Positions 35,231-44,044 of a stretch of 64,000 bases of DNA are shown here, in pieces. The translations under genes and the position numbers were made by a program. The stretch comes from Poriferisodalis sp965205175 (GTDB lineage Bacteria; Actinomycetota; Acidimicrobiia; Acidimicrobiales; Poriferisodalaceae), in assembly GCF_965205175.1 (NCBI RefSeq), contig NZ_OZ242038.1, forward strand, positions 868,001 to 932,000, given 5' to 3'. The notes under the pieces were generated by a model, which was not told the DNA's origin, made no database searches, and saw only the letters and a list, made by a program, of their open reading frames with translations. Numbering within the stretch: position 1 is the stretch's first letter; the number at the start of each line of letters is the position of its first letter.

Positions 35231-35479
35231 CTATCCGCCTGCCAGTGGTCGGACGAGGTGTACCTCTGCGGTGTCGGTGAGTGCTTCGAGCATGGGGTCG
35301 GGGATGATCTCGCCGTCGATGGCGAGCGCCGTGGCTGACGTCTCGACGAGGTGCGCGTTCAGCGACGGATAGCGCGCGGCGAGCTGACCCAGCAGCTCGC
35401 GCACATTCGATGCAGCGAGTGTGACCTTCGAGACGCCGGTGTGCCGGCGCTGTTCGCTGGAGAACCAGACTGTCGCCAT
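35231..35479 (-). CDS. MoaD/ThiS-like sulfur-carrier protein
   Basis: An 82-residue beta-grasp protein ending in Gly-Gly, the thiocarboxylate-forming end of MoaD and ThiS (last residues HLVRPLAGG). VRELLGQLAARYP and ALAIDGEIIPD are typical. ATG 35479 follows a strong GGAGG. As last gene of a molybdenum-hydroxylase cluster it most likely supplies sulfur for molybdopterin or the Mo cofactor. The specific role is inference, since no MoaE or activating enzyme is nearby. Confidence 0.75.
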   Translation of the reverse strand: MATVWFSSEQRRHTGVSKVTLAASNVRELLGQLAARYPSLNAHLVETSATALAIDGEIIPDPMLEALTDTAEVHLVRPLAGG

Positions 35480-35514
35480 GCCGCTGACCTCCAGCCAGAT
35501 ACTGCCGTCGGCGG

Positions 35515-37818
35515 TCAGCCCGCCGCAGCAACGTTCAGCGCTGCGAGCACTCGCGGCGGCGAGAGCGGCAGATCCCGGATGCGCACACCGGTGGCGTCGG
35601 CCACTGCGTTGGCCAGCACCGGCAGCGGCGGCACGATGCCCACCTCGCCGACCCCGCGAACGCCATAGGGGTGAGACGGATTCGGGACCTCCACGATGAC
35701 CGTCTCGATCATCGGCAGATCCGATGCCACCGGGATGCGGTAGTCGAGGAACCCTGGATTCTCGAGGTTGCCGTCGTCGGAGTAGATGTATTCCTCGTTG
35801 AGCGCCCAGCCGATGCCTTGGACGACGCCGCCCTGCATCTGGCCTTCGACGTAGCTGGGATGGATTGCCGTGCCGGCATCCTGCGCGGTGGTGTAGCGCT
35901 CGACGGTGACCCGACCGGTCTCGGCGTCGACCGACACGTCCGCAACTTGGACCGAGAACGCCGGACCTGCACCGCGGGCAGTCAACGAGGCAGTGGCGCC
36001 CAGCGGTCCACCGGTGCGCTTCGCGTTGGCGGTGATGGCGGCCAATGCCAGCGGCTCGTGCTCGCCTGGGCTGTGGACGGCAGCGCCGTCGGTCCACTCG
36101 ACCTCCTCCACGTCGCAATCCCACGTCTTTGCTGCACGCTTGCGCAGCTGCACCTTGAGGTCGCGGCAGGCTTCCACCACCGCCATGCCTGTCGCGAACG
36201 TGGCGCGGCTGCCCTCGGTCACGTCGGTGAAGCCGACCACTTCGGTGTCGCCCACGACCGGTTGGATGGCATGTACGTCGATGCCCAGCTCCTCGGCTGC
36301 CATCAGCGCCATCGACGCTCGGCTGCCGCCGATGTCCGGGCTGCCGGTGATCACGGTGGCGGTGCCGTTCTCGTTCAGGTTGACGGTCGCGCTCGATGCC
36401 TCGCCGATGTTGAACCAGAAGCCGCTGGCCACGCCGCGTCCGCTCCCGGGGGCCGGCTCGGATCGGTAGTGGTCGCTGTCGCGGATCGCTTCGAGGCACT
36501 CGCGCAGGCCGATGGTGGGCCACTTGGGTCCGTACGGCGTCGGGTCGCCCTGCGACGGGCAGTTGCGGAGACGCAGCTCGATCGGGTCCATGCCGAGCCG
36601 CTCGGCGATCTCGTCCACCACCGAGTCCATCGCGAACGCGGCCGCCGGGGCAGACGGCGCCCGGTACGCCACGTTGACCGGACGGTTCAGCACCACGTCG
36701 AAGCCTTCTACGCGGAGGTGATCGAGCGTGTAGGCCGACACAACGCACATGCACCCGAGCATCGCGGCGATGCCCGCGAATGCGCCGTTCTCGTACGCCA
36801 GCCACGCCTTCGCCGTGGTGATGGTGCCGTTGCTTCGGGCGCCCACCTTCAGCTTGACGATCGAACCCGGGGCGGGTCCCGTCGCTCGGAACACGTCGGC
36901 GCGACTCATCACGATCTTGACGGGACGACCTGCGGTGGCCGACAGCAGCGCAGCCACCGGCTCCAGGTAGATCGTCGTCTTGCCGCCGAACCCGCCGCCG
37001 ATCTCCGCGGGGATCACCTTGATTCGCGAGGTGTCCCAGCCCAGCACGGTCGCCGTTGAGGACCGCACCATGAAGTGGCCCTGCGAGGAGGCCCAGATGA
37101 CTGCCCTGCCGTCCTGGTCGCAGTCGACGACACAGGCGTGGGGCTCGATGTAGCCTTGGTGTACCGCTTGGGTCGAGAACTCCCGCTCAATCACGATGTC
37201 GGCCTCGGCGAACCCTTGTTCGATGTCGCCGCGTTCGTACAGCGTCCGGGCCGCGATGTTGGAGGGCTCGGTGGGCCGCGGCTCCACGCCGCGTGTGAAC
37301 AAGGTGTCGTGCAGCACCGGCGCGTCGTCGGCCATTGCGTCGGCGATGTTCAGCACGTGCGGAAGCAGCTCGTAGGTGACCTCGATGGCTGCCGCCGCGG
37401 CGGCAGCCTCGCGCCGAGTCGTGGCCGCCACCGCAGCAACCGCATGGCCGCTGTAGAGCACCTTGTCGCGCGCGATGACCGTACACATCAGGCTGCGGGT
37501 GGCGCCTCTTGCTGGCGCTTCCGGGAAGTCGGCACCGGTGACCACGGCCTTGACGCCGGGCATTGAGGCGGCCTTGGTGGTGTCGATGGAGACGATCCGG
37601 GCGTGCGGATGCGGCGACCGCAGGATGTGCCCGTGCAGCATCCCGGGCAGGGTCAGGTCCGCCGCGTAGCGGGCCTTGCCGGCGACCTTGTCGATGCCGT
37701 CGTGCCGGACCGGACGAGTGCCGACCCAGCGGTAGCCGCTAGCGCCGTTGCCATGAGTGCCATTGCCGTTGGCGCGTGGCGACGCAGTGCCGCTGGTGGG
37801 AGCTTCGGTGGTGCTCAT
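35515..37818 (-). CDS. Molybdenum hydroxylase large subunit (xanthine dehydrogenase/aldehyde oxidase family)
   Basis: A 767-residue molybdopterin-binding subunit. GTRPVRHDGIDKVAGKARYAAD opens the family domain. GGGFGGKTTIYLEP, AYRAPSAPAAAFAMDS (about residue 380) and the C-terminal RGVGEVGIVPPLPVLANA, which carries the catalytic Glu, are all present. The active-site loop is not the CO-dehydrogenase form (AYRCSFR), so a CO oxidase is unlikely. Probable substrates are an aromatic heterocycle or aldehyde. GAGGA precedes ATG 37818. It works with the Fe-S and FAD subunits encoded just upstream. Confidence 0.9.
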   Translation of the reverse strand: MSTTEAPTSGTASPRANGNGTHGNGASGYRWVGTRPVRHDGIDKVAGKARYAADLTLPGMLHGHILRSPHPHARIVSIDTTKAASMPGVKAVVTGADFPEAPARGATRSLMCTVIARDKVLYSGHAVAAVAATTRREAAAAAAAIEVTYELLPHVLNIADAMADDAPVLHDTLFTRGVEPRPTEPSNIAARTLYERGDIEQGFAEADIVIEREFSTQAVHQGYIEPHACVVDCDQDGRAVIWASSQGHFMVRSSTATVLGWDTSRIKVIPAEIGGGFGGKTTIYLEPVAALLSATAGRPVKIVMSRADVFRATGPAPGSIVKLKVGARSNGTITTAKAWLAYENGAFAGIAAMLGCMCVVSAYTLDHLRVEGFDVVLNRPVNVAYRAPSAPAAAFAMDSVVDEIAERLGMDPIELRLRNCPSQGDPTPYGPKWPTIGLRECLEAIRDSDHYRSEPAPGSGRGVASGFWFNIGEASSATVNLNENGTATVITGSPDIGGSRASMALMAAEELGIDVHAIQPVVGDTEVVGFTDVTEGSRATFATGMAVVEACRDLKVQLRKRAAKTWDCDVEEVEWTDGAAVHSPGEHEPLALAAITANAKRTGGPLGATASLTARGAGPAFSVQVADVSVDAETGRVTVERYTTAQDAGTAIHPSYVEGQMQGGVVQGIGWALNEEYIYSDDGNLENPGFLDYRIPVASDLPMIETVIVEVPNPSHPYGVRGVGEVGIVPPLPVLANAVADATGVRIRDLPLSPPRVLAALNVAAAG

Positions 37819-37924
37819 GGTCAGGTGTCCTCGTGTGATGTCGGGGTGCGATGTGAGACGAAGCGATGTCAGGTGGCGCGGAACAGGCTGTGCAGATCAG
37901 GCGGCGGGTAACAGCGAGTCCGGG

Positions 37925-38404
37925 TCATGCGGCCGTACGAATCTGCACGGCCGCATCGAGCACCGAGCGAACGATCTTGTCGTACCCGGTGCAGCGGCAC
38001 AGGTTGCCGGCGAGCGCGTAGCGCACCTGTGTCTCGGTGGGGTCGGGGTGCTCGTCCAGCAGTGCCTTTGCGGCCATGAGGAAACCCGGGGTGCAGATGC
38101 CGCATTGCAGCGCAGCGCCCTCCAGGAAGCACTGCTGCAGCGGGTGCAGACCGTCCGCGCTCGCGAGACCTTCGCAGGTGGTGATGGAGGCGCCGTCGGC
38201 CTCGGGGGCGAAGACCAGGCAGGAGCACTGCAAGCGGCCGTCCATGATGATGGAGCAGGCACCGCAGTCGCCGGTGCCGCAGCCTTCTTTCGCTCCGATG
38301 AGGCCGAGCTCGTCGCGCAGGGCGTTGAGCAGCGATTCGCCGTCTTCTGTCAAGAACTCGACAGCGTCGCCGTTGACGTCGCAGGTCACGTGGGTACGGC
38401 TCAT
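37925..38404 (-). CDS. Molybdenum hydroxylase 2Fe-2S subunit
   Basis: A 159-residue electron-transfer subunit. The plant-type cluster GAKEGCGTGDCGACSII (about residues 38-54, further Cys at CSC) and the C-terminal cluster QCGICTPGFLMAA with LCRCTGYDKIV are intact. Its ATG overlaps the TGA of the FAD-subunit gene (TGATG), so translation is coupled. The 106-base gap to the large-subunit gene holds nothing obvious. Confidence 0.93.
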   Translation of the reverse strand: MSRTHVTCDVNGDAVEFLTEDGESLLNALRDELGLIGAKEGCGTGDCGACSIIMDGRLQCSCLVFAPEADGASITTCEGLASADGLHPLQQCFLEGAALQCGICTPGFLMAAKALLDEHPDPTETQVRYALAGNLCRCTGYDKIVRSVLDAAVQIRTAA

Positions 38405-39339
38405 CAGGAGGATCCTTGCTCGCTGTGGTTGGGCTCGCTGTGGTTGGGCTCGCTGTGGTTGGGTTGGCGCCGGGGCTGCCCGTCGGCTGTGCGGATGCGC
38501 TCCGCGGCAATGCCGGCGGCTCGCCGGGTGAGGACGCCGGCCACTTGGCGCCGATAGGCAACGGTGCCGCGCTTGTCGTCGATGGGATTGCAGGCTGCGC
38601 TGGCAGATTCGGCGGCAGCGGCCAGCGCAGCGTCGTCGAGTCGGCTGCCCACGAGTGCCGTCTGCGCCGCTGGCACTCGCACCACGGTCGGCGCGACGGC
38701 GCCGAGCGCGACCGCTGCGTCGCTGACCGTGCTGTCGGGGCCCAGCGTGAGCCGGACGGCGGCGCCGACCACGGCGATGTCCATCTCGGTGCGCGGGATG
38801 AGCCGCAGGTAGGCGTCCGCCGTGCGCTCCGGCGGGCGGCCCAGCTCGAAGCACACGACGATCTCGTCGTGCGCCAGCGATGTACGGCCCGGCCCGGTCA
38901 CGACTTCGGCGACGGCTGCTCGCCGCTCGCCGTGCGCACTGGCAATCACGGCGACCGCGTCGTTCACCACCAGCGACGGGACCGAGTCGGCGGCCGGGGA
39001 GGCATTGCACAGATTCCCGCCGAGGCTCGAGCGGTTCTGGATCTGGTCCGAGCCGATGAGCCCCGCCGCTTCGGTAAGCCCGGGAAAGTCGCTGCTGAAG
39101 TCGGTGTCGGCAGTCAACGCCGAGGCGGGCACTGCGGCGCCGATGCGCCAGGTGTCGCCGTCGCAGCTCACCGTCATGAGGCGATCGATCTTCTTGAGGT
39201 CGATCAGCATGGCCGGCTCGGGCCGGCCGCCCCGCATCTGCGGCACCACGTCGGTGGCGCCCGCGAACACGACGGCATCTGCATTGCCGGCCAGCAGCGA
39301 ACATGCTTCGTCGATGGTGGTCGGAGCGGCGTACTTCAT
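38404..39339 (-). CDS. Molybdenum hydroxylase FAD-binding subunit
   Basis: A 311-residue FAD subunit. MKYAAPTTIDEACSLLAGNADAVVFAGATDVVPQMRGG shows the FAD-binding start, and SSLGGNLCNASPAADSVPSL is the second FAD motif. RTEMDIAVVGAAVRL and ERIRTADGQ lie further on. The tail is three copies of a five-residue unit (Glu-Pro-Asn-His-Ser) encoded by a 15-bp tandem repeat. ATG 39339 starts the family domain; the ORF upstream is not conserved. It is first in the FAD - Fe-S - Mo - MoaD order. Confidence 0.92.
   Translation of the reverse strand: MKYAAPTTIDEACSLLAGNADAVVFAGATDVVPQMRGGRPEPAMLIDLKKIDRLMTVSCDGDTWRIGAAVPASALTADTDFSSDFPGLTEAAGLIGSDQIQNRSSLGGNLCNASPAADSVPSLVVNDAVAVIASAHGERRAAVAEVVTGPGRTSLAHDEIVVCFELGRPPERTADAYLRLIPRTEMDIAVVGAAVRLTLGPDSTVSDAAVALGAVAPTVVRVPAAQTALVGSRLDDAALAAAAESASAACNPIDDKRGTVAYRRQVAGVLTRRAAGIAAERIRTADGQPRRQPNHSEPNHSEPNHSEQGSS
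38418..38462. repeat. Three perfect 15-bp units at the end of the FAD-subunit gene
   Basis: GCTCGCTGTGGTTGG is repeated three times without change, encoding Pro-Asn-His-Ser-Glu. It is in-frame and near the C-terminus, so copy number could vary harmlessly. Confidence 0.92.
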
Positions 39340-39485
39340 CTGAGGAAGTCTCCCCTCATGGACGCGTGGCTGGGCGCGCGGCGAGTATGGTCTGGCAGCG
39401 GACGATAGCTGCACCAAGGCCATGCTCGCCGCGACCGGTGCAGCCGCGACTGCGCATGCCCGCGTGCTGAGAGCGGGCGTCGGCG

Positions 39486-39514
39486 TTGGAGCGGTCTGCG
39501 TCGCTCGCTATGCT
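39486..39514 (+). promoter_or_regulatory. Probable promoter of the rplC-onward ribosomal operon
   Basis: TTGGAG (39486-39491) and TATGCT (39509-39514) have a 17-base spacer and point at rplC, with a leader of about 185 bases. This would give the displaced part of the S10 operon its own transcription start. The rest of the gap 39340-39704 must also hold the promoter of the leftward molybdenum-hydroxylase genes, but I see no convincing boxes for it. Confidence 0.55.
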
Positions 39515-39704
39515 GCCGGGTCCGCGGTGCGGGGTCTCCTGCGCCGAGCTGATGTCCGGCTAGGCCGGGTGCTCAACGCAACGACGCCCAACGCGACGAG
39601 GCGGTGAGCACGCGGAACCGGCCGGCACAACCTCAGAACCGCTCCGCCGGCAGCCCCGTGCGGAGCGTTCGCATGGTGAAAGCCGTAACGAGAGAGACGC
39701 GCAC

Positions 39705-40379
39705 ATGGCGAACAAGGCGCTCGTCGCCACCAAGGTCGGCATGACACAGCTCTGGGACGACGACAACTGCGTCGTCCCAGTCACGGTGCTGCGCGTCGAC
39801 GACTGCCGCGTGACGCGAGTCCGCACGATGGAGCAGGACGGCTACACCGCAGTCCAGGTCACCTACGGTCACCGCGACGCGCGCAAGCTCAACAAGCCCA
39901 CTGTCGGCGAGTACGAGCGAGCCGGCACCGATCCCGGCGTGCGTCTCGTAGAACTTCGGCTCGACGACGTGAGCGAACTGACGGTCGGCACCCAGCTGGG
40001 TGCCGACCTCTTTCGTTCCGGCGAGCTGGTGGACGTCACCGCCACCTCCAAGGGCAAGGGCTTCGCCGGAACCATGAAGCGACACAATTTCGCGGGGCAG
40101 CGAGCCAGCCACGGCGCCCACCGCGTCCATCGAGCGCCCGGCGCCATCGGCGCGTGCGCCACGCCTTCGCGAGTGTTCAAGGGCACCCGCATGGCCGGCC
40201 GCCTCGGTGGGCAGAAGGTGACCACGCTCAATCTCACCGTCGTCGAGGCCGATGCGGACCGCGGCCTGCTGTTGGTCTGCGGCTCGGTCCCAGGGCCCAA
40301 GGGCGGCACGGTCATCGTCCGCAATGCCGTCAAGATGCCGGCGGGCGCGTCGGCGGGCACGGCACCGGCGCAGGTCTGA
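39705..40379 (+). CDS. rplC: Ribosomal protein L3
   Basis: A 224-residue L3: ALVATKVGMTQLWDDD, KGKGFAGTMKRHNF, RASHGAHRVHRAPGAIGACATPSRVFKG and AGRLGGQKVTTLNL. Length is normal. It is the first gene after the S10-operon break. Confidence 0.97.
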   Translation: MANKALVATKVGMTQLWDDDNCVVPVTVLRVDDCRVTRVRTMEQDGYTAVQVTYGHRDARKLNKPTVGEYERAGTDPGVRLVELRLDDVSELTVGTQLGADLFRSGELVDVTATSKGKGFAGTMKRHNFAGQRASHGAHRVHRAPGAIGACATPSRVFKGTRMAGRLGGQKVTTLNLTVVEADADRGLLLVCGSVPGPKGGTVIVRNAVKMPAGASAGTAPAQV

Positions 40380-40390
40380 GGTCGACGCCG

Positions 40391-41023
40391 ATGGCCCTCA
40401 CACTCGACGTCCGCACCGCTGAGGGTGGCACCGCAGGCACGGTCGAACTCGACGAGACCATCTTCGGCATCGAGCCGAACATGGCGGCGCTGCACCAAGC
40501 CGTCACGGCGCAGCGGGCCGCCCGCCGCAGCGGCTCGCACAGCACCCTCACCCGCGCCGAAGTGCGCGGCGGCGGCGCCAAGCCGTGGCGGCAAAAGGGC
40601 ACCGGTCGGGCTCGACACGGCTCGATCCGCTCTCCGCAGTGGGCGGGCGGCGGCGTGGCGCATGGTCCCAAGCCTCGGGACTACCGCAAGAAGGTCAACC
40701 GCAAGACCGTGCGGCTGGCATTGCGATCCGCCCTCAGCGACCGGGCTCGCAGCGAGCGCGTCATGGTCGTCGACGAATGGCGCTTCGCGCAGCCTCGCAC
40801 GAAAGACGCCGTCGCCGTGCTGGAGAACCTGTCCCTGTCGGGGCAGGTTCTGCTCGTTCTGGGCATCGGCCCGCAGCACCGGACCGCCGATCGCAGCTTC
40901 CGCAACATTCCGTCGGTGCGCTCGGTCGCAGCAGCCGAGCTGAACGCGTACGACGTGTTGCGCTCCGACTGGCTGGTGTTCACCCGCGACACACTGCCGG
41001 TGAGCGAGGCGCGGGACCAGTGA
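40391..41023 (+). CDS. rplD: Ribosomal protein L4
   Basis: A 210-residue L4: AALHQAVTAQRAARRSGSHSTLTRAEVRGGGAKPWRQKGTGRARHG is the conserved tunnel loop, and FRNIPSVRSVAAAELNAYDVL the C-terminal block. In some bacteria L4 represses its own operon. ATG 40391 lies 11 bases after rplC. Confidence 0.96.
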   Translation: MALTLDVRTAEGGTAGTVELDETIFGIEPNMAALHQAVTAQRAARRSGSHSTLTRAEVRGGGAKPWRQKGTGRARHGSIRSPQWAGGGVAHGPKPRDYRKKVNRKTVRLALRSALSDRARSERVMVVDEWRFAQPRTKDAVAVLENLSLSGQVLLVLGIGPQHRTADRSFRNIPSVRSVAAAELNAYDVLRSDWLVFTRDTLPVSEARDQ

Positions 41024-41310
41024 AGGATCACCGCGCCGTGCTGCTAGCTCCGGTCATCTCCGAGAAGTCCTACGACTTCTTGGAGGCAGGCATCTACGTC
41101 TTCCGCGTCCACCCAGCAGCCACCAAGCCGCAGATCCGCCAAGCGGTCGAGTCGATCTTCGACGTCAAGGTCGCCAAGGTGAACACGTTGAACCGCAAGG
41201 GCAAGACACGCCGCAACCGTCGCAGCAACACCATCGGCAAGCGGCCCGACGCCAAACGGGCCATCGTCACCCTCGTCGAGGGCGACTCGATCCAGATCTT
41301 CAACTCCTGA
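41020..41310 (+). CDS. rplW: Ribosomal protein L23
   Basis: A 96-residue L23 starting GTG 41020, overlapping the rplD stop (GTGA). LLAPVISEKSYDFLEAGIYVFRVHPAATKPQIRQAVE and the basic loop NRKGKTRRNRRS are typical. It lies at the tunnel exit and binds trigger factor and SRP. Confidence 0.96.
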   Translation: MKDHRAVLLAPVISEKSYDFLEAGIYVFRVHPAATKPQIRQAVESIFDVKVAKVNTLNRKGKTRRNRRSNTIGKRPDAKRAIVTLVEGDSIQIFNS

Positions 41311-41321
41311 AGCAGGGCGTC

Positions 41322-42158
41322 ATGGGCATCCGAGCACGCAAGCCGACCAGTCCCGGCAGACGGTTCCAGACGGTCTCTGACTTCGCGGACATCACCGCCA
41401 CCAAGCCCGAGCGCTCGCTCCTCGTCAAGCAGCACTCCACCGGCGGCCGCAACAACCACGGGCGCAAGACCGCTCGCCACCGGGGCGGCGGCCACAAACA
41501 GCGCTACCGGGTGATCGACTTTCGACGCAACAAGGACGGCGTGCCGGCCACGGTCGCAACGGTCGAGTACGACCCCAACCGCAACGCGCGGATTGCCCTG
41601 TTGCACTACCACGACGGCGAGAAGCGCTACATCTTGGCACCGGCAGGTCTGCAGGTCGGCGACAAGCTCGCCAACGGCCCCCAAGCCGAGGTGCGCGTCG
41701 GCAACGCCCTGCCGCTGCGATACGTGCCTGTGGGAACCACCGTACACAACGTGGAGCTCAAGCCCGGCGCGGGCGGCCGGATGGCTCGATCCGCCGGCGC
41801 CAGCGTGCAGCTGGTGGCCAAAGAAGGCGCCTACGCCACCGTGCGGCTGCCGTCGACGGAGATGCGCAGGGTGCCGATCGACTGCCGCGCGACCATCGGC
41901 TCGGTAGGCAACGCCGAGGCCGACCTCATCAAGATCGGCAAGGCCGGACGGAACCGCTACAAAGGCGTCAGGCCCCAGACACGCGGTGTGGCCATGAACC
42001 CGGTGGATCATCCGCTCGGCGGCGGCGAAGGCAAGTCTTCCGGTGGTCGCCACCCGGTGTCGCCGTGGGGCAAGCCCGAGGGCCGCACACGGCCCAAGAA
42101 CCGCAAGTCCGACGATCTGATCGTCCGCCGTCGCCGGACGCGCGGGTCACGGAGGTAG
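41322..42158 (+). CDS. rplB: Ribosomal protein L2
   Basis: A 278-residue L2: GIRARKPTSPGRRFQTVSDF, HRGGGHKQRYRVIDFRRNKDG and the peptidyl-transferase-centre block RGVAMNPVDHPLGGGEGKSSGGRHPVSPWG, including the essential His. Length is standard. Confidence 0.97.
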   Translation: MGIRARKPTSPGRRFQTVSDFADITATKPERSLLVKQHSTGGRNNHGRKTARHRGGGHKQRYRVIDFRRNKDGVPATVATVEYDPNRNARIALLHYHDGEKRYILAPAGLQVGDKLANGPQAEVRVGNALPLRYVPVGTTVHNVELKPGAGGRMARSAGASVQLVAKEGAYATVRLPSTEMRRVPIDCRATIGSVGNAEADLIKIGKAGRNRYKGVRPQTRGVAMNPVDHPLGGGEGKSSGGRHPVSPWGKPEGRTRPKNRKSDDLIVRRRRTRGSRR

Positions 42159-42162
42159 AGCG

Positions 42163-42444
42163 ATGCCGCGCAGTCTCAAGAAAGGTGCGTTCGTCGACGA
42201 CCACCTGCTCTCGAAGGTCGACGCGCTCAACGAGAGCGGCGAGCGCAAGGTCATCAAGACCTGGAGCCGGCGCTCCACGATCATTCCCGAGATGATCGGT
42301 CACACCATCGCCGTACACGACGGGCGCAAGCACCTGCCGGTGTATGTGACCGAATCGATGGTCGGCCACAAGCTGGGCGAGTTCGCTCCGACGCGGACCT
42401 TCCGGTTCCACGCCGGCCAAGAGCGCGGCGGGCGACGGCGATGA
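42163..42444 (+). CDS. rpsS: Ribosomal protein S19
   Basis: A 93-residue S19: PRSLKKGAFVDDHLLSKVD, IKTWSRRSTIIPEMIGHTIAVHDGRKH and VGHKLGEFAPTRTFRFH. Its stop overlaps the start of rplV (ATGA). Confidence 0.97.
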   Translation: MPRSLKKGAFVDDHLLSKVDALNESGERKVIKTWSRRSTIIPEMIGHTIAVHDGRKHLPVYVTESMVGHKLGEFAPTRTFRFHAGQERGGRRR

Positions 42445-43151
42445 GCGGACTGATCGACCTCGACGTCATTGCCGGCGCGAAGGCCACGCACCGTTACGCA
42501 CGCTTGTCCGCATCCAAGGCTCGGGCGGTGCTCAACTTGGTTCGCGACGAGGACTTGGGCCTTGCACGGGACCGACTGCGCTTTTGCGAGCGGGGCGCTG
42601 CTGAGGTGGTGTCGAAGGTGCTCGAGAGCGCCGTGGCCAACGCCACCAACAACGAGCAGCTCGACGCAGATGAGCTGTACGTAGCCGAATGCTGGGCCGA
42701 CGATGGGCCGGTGCTCAAGCGTTGGCGCCCACGGGCGCGTGGCCGAGCAACTCGCATCTTCAAGCAGACGTGCCATATCACGGTGATCGTGGCGCAGCTC
42801 AGCACTGAGGAACTGGCGATGCGGGAGGCCCGCTTGGCGGCCTCGGGTTCGCGAACTGCATCGGCGGCGCGTGCAGCCCGCGTCGCGGCCAGCCGTGCGG
42901 CGGCTGCTCCTGCCGGCGCAGATGCTGATGCCGTGGAGTCCGATGCTGAAACAGCGGCCGCTGAGCCCGCCGCCGCTGAGCCCGCCGCGGAACCCTCCGC
43001 CACGGAATCCGAAACCGCCGCTTCCGACACCGCGGCCGCTGAACTCTCTGCCGCTGAGGTCTCAGACTCGGTGCCGGCAGCATCGGAACCCTCAGCCGCG
43101 GAACCCTCGGCCGCGGAACCCTCAGCCTCCGAGCCCAAGGAAGGCAGTTAG
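42441..43151 (+). CDS. rplV: Ribosomal protein L22 with long acidic low-complexity tail
   Basis: A 236-residue L22, about twice the usual 110-120. Residues 1-135 are the normal domain (AKATHRYARLSASKARAVLNLVR, VLESAVANATNN, RWRPRARGRATRI). From about residue 150 on it is a Ala/Glu/Ser/Pro tail with repeated EPSAA and TAAEP units, ending in a perfect 15-bp triplication. The tail should be disordered and lie outside the ribosome core. Its function is unknown. Confidence 0.94.
   Translation: MSGLIDLDVIAGAKATHRYARLSASKARAVLNLVRDEDLGLARDRLRFCERGAAEVVSKVLESAVANATNNEQLDADELYVAECWADDGPVLKRWRPRARGRATRIFKQTCHITVIVAQLSTEELAMREARLAASGSRTASAARAARVAASRAAAAPAGADADAVESDAETAAAEPAAAEPAAEPSATESETAASDTAAAELSAAEVSDSVPAASEPSAAEPSAAEPSASEPKEGS
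43085..43129 (+). repeat. Three 15-bp units in the rplV tail
   Basis: The units are of the form GGAACCCTCAGCCGC with three substitutions in total, encoding Glu-Pro-Ser-Ala-Ala/Ser. They are part of a longer degenerate region starting at about 42940. Confidence 0.85.
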
Positions 43152-43153
43152 TC

Positions 43154-44044
43154 ATGGGTCAGAAGGTCAACCCCTACGGGTTCCGGCTGGGAGTCACCAG
43201 CGACTGGAAGTCCCGTTGGTACGCCGACAAGGAGTATCAGGACTACCTCATCGAGGACTGGAAGATCCGCGACTTTCTGCGGACCGAGCTGCCGCATGCA
43301 GCGATCAGCCGTATCGAGGTGGAACGCACCCGCGACCGTCTGCGGATCGACGTACACACGGCCCGGCCGGGCATCGTCATCGGACGCCGCGGCAGCGAGG
43401 CAGATCGCCTGCGCACCAGACTCAGCCAGATTTCCGGCAATCCCAAGGTTCAGCTCAACATTCAAGAGATCAAGCAGCCAGAGCTCGAGGCGGCGCTCAT
43501 CGCTCAGGGCGTTGCAGATCAGCTCGCCGGGCGCGTCGCGTTCCGACGGGCCATGAAGCGAGCCGTGCAGAACGCCCAGAAGGCCGGAGCGCTCGGCATC
43601 CGGGTGCAGTGCTCGGGCCGCTTGGGCGGCTCGGAAATGGCACGAACGGAGTGGTACCGCGAAGGACGCGTGCCGCTGCACACGCTGCGCGCAGACATCG
43701 ACTACGGATTCCGTGAGGCTCGCACGACGGCCGGCCGCATCGGTGTCAAGGTGTGGCTCTACAAGGGCGACATCCTGCCCTACAAGGTGTCCTCCGACGA
43801 CCGCATCCACCGCGAGGCGGCAATGGCCACCGGCCAGACCTCAGGTGACGGCGCGCTCGCCGCAGGCGTGGTCTCCTCGGCCGGTCGGCGCGGCGACTTC
43901 GAGGATCTGTCCCCCGAAGAACCCGCACCGTTGCTGCGCGAGGCGGATCCCGAATTCGAGCGGCTGCTCGAAGAGGAAGAACAGATCGAGCGGGCCACAC
44001 GCGACCAGGCCCAGACGCCCAACTTCAGGCCCGGAGACGACTGA
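43154..44044 (+). CDS. rpsC: Ribosomal protein S3
   Basis: A 296-residue S3: GQKVNPYGFRLGVTSDWKSRWYADK, the KH-domain loop VIGRRGSEADRLR, and GRLGGSEMARTEWYREGRVPLHTLRADIDYG. After the core there is an acidic tail of about 80 residues (EERLLEEEE-like). It lines the mRNA entry site. Confidence 0.96.
   Translation: MGQKVNPYGFRLGVTSDWKSRWYADKEYQDYLIEDWKIRDFLRTELPHAAISRIEVERTRDRLRIDVHTARPGIVIGRRGSEADRLRTRLSQISGNPKVQLNIQEIKQPELEAALIAQGVADQLAGRVAFRRAMKRAVQNAQKAGALGIRVQCSGRLGGSEMARTEWYREGRVPLHTLRADIDYGFREARTTAGRIGVKVWLYKGDILPYKVSSDDRIHREAAMATGQTSGDGALAAGVVSSAGRRGDFEDLSPEEPAPLLREADPEFERLLEEEEQIERATRDQAQTPNFRPGDD

Noticed and set aside
36512..36721. CO dehydrogenase (coxL) identity for the molybdenum hydroxylase
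   Set aside because: The active-site loop is AYRAPSAP, not AYRCSFR or AYRGAGR.
39422..39607. 61-codon plus-strand frame before rplC
   Set aside because: It spans the predicted rplC promoter, has no ribosome site and is Ala/Arg/Val low-complexity.
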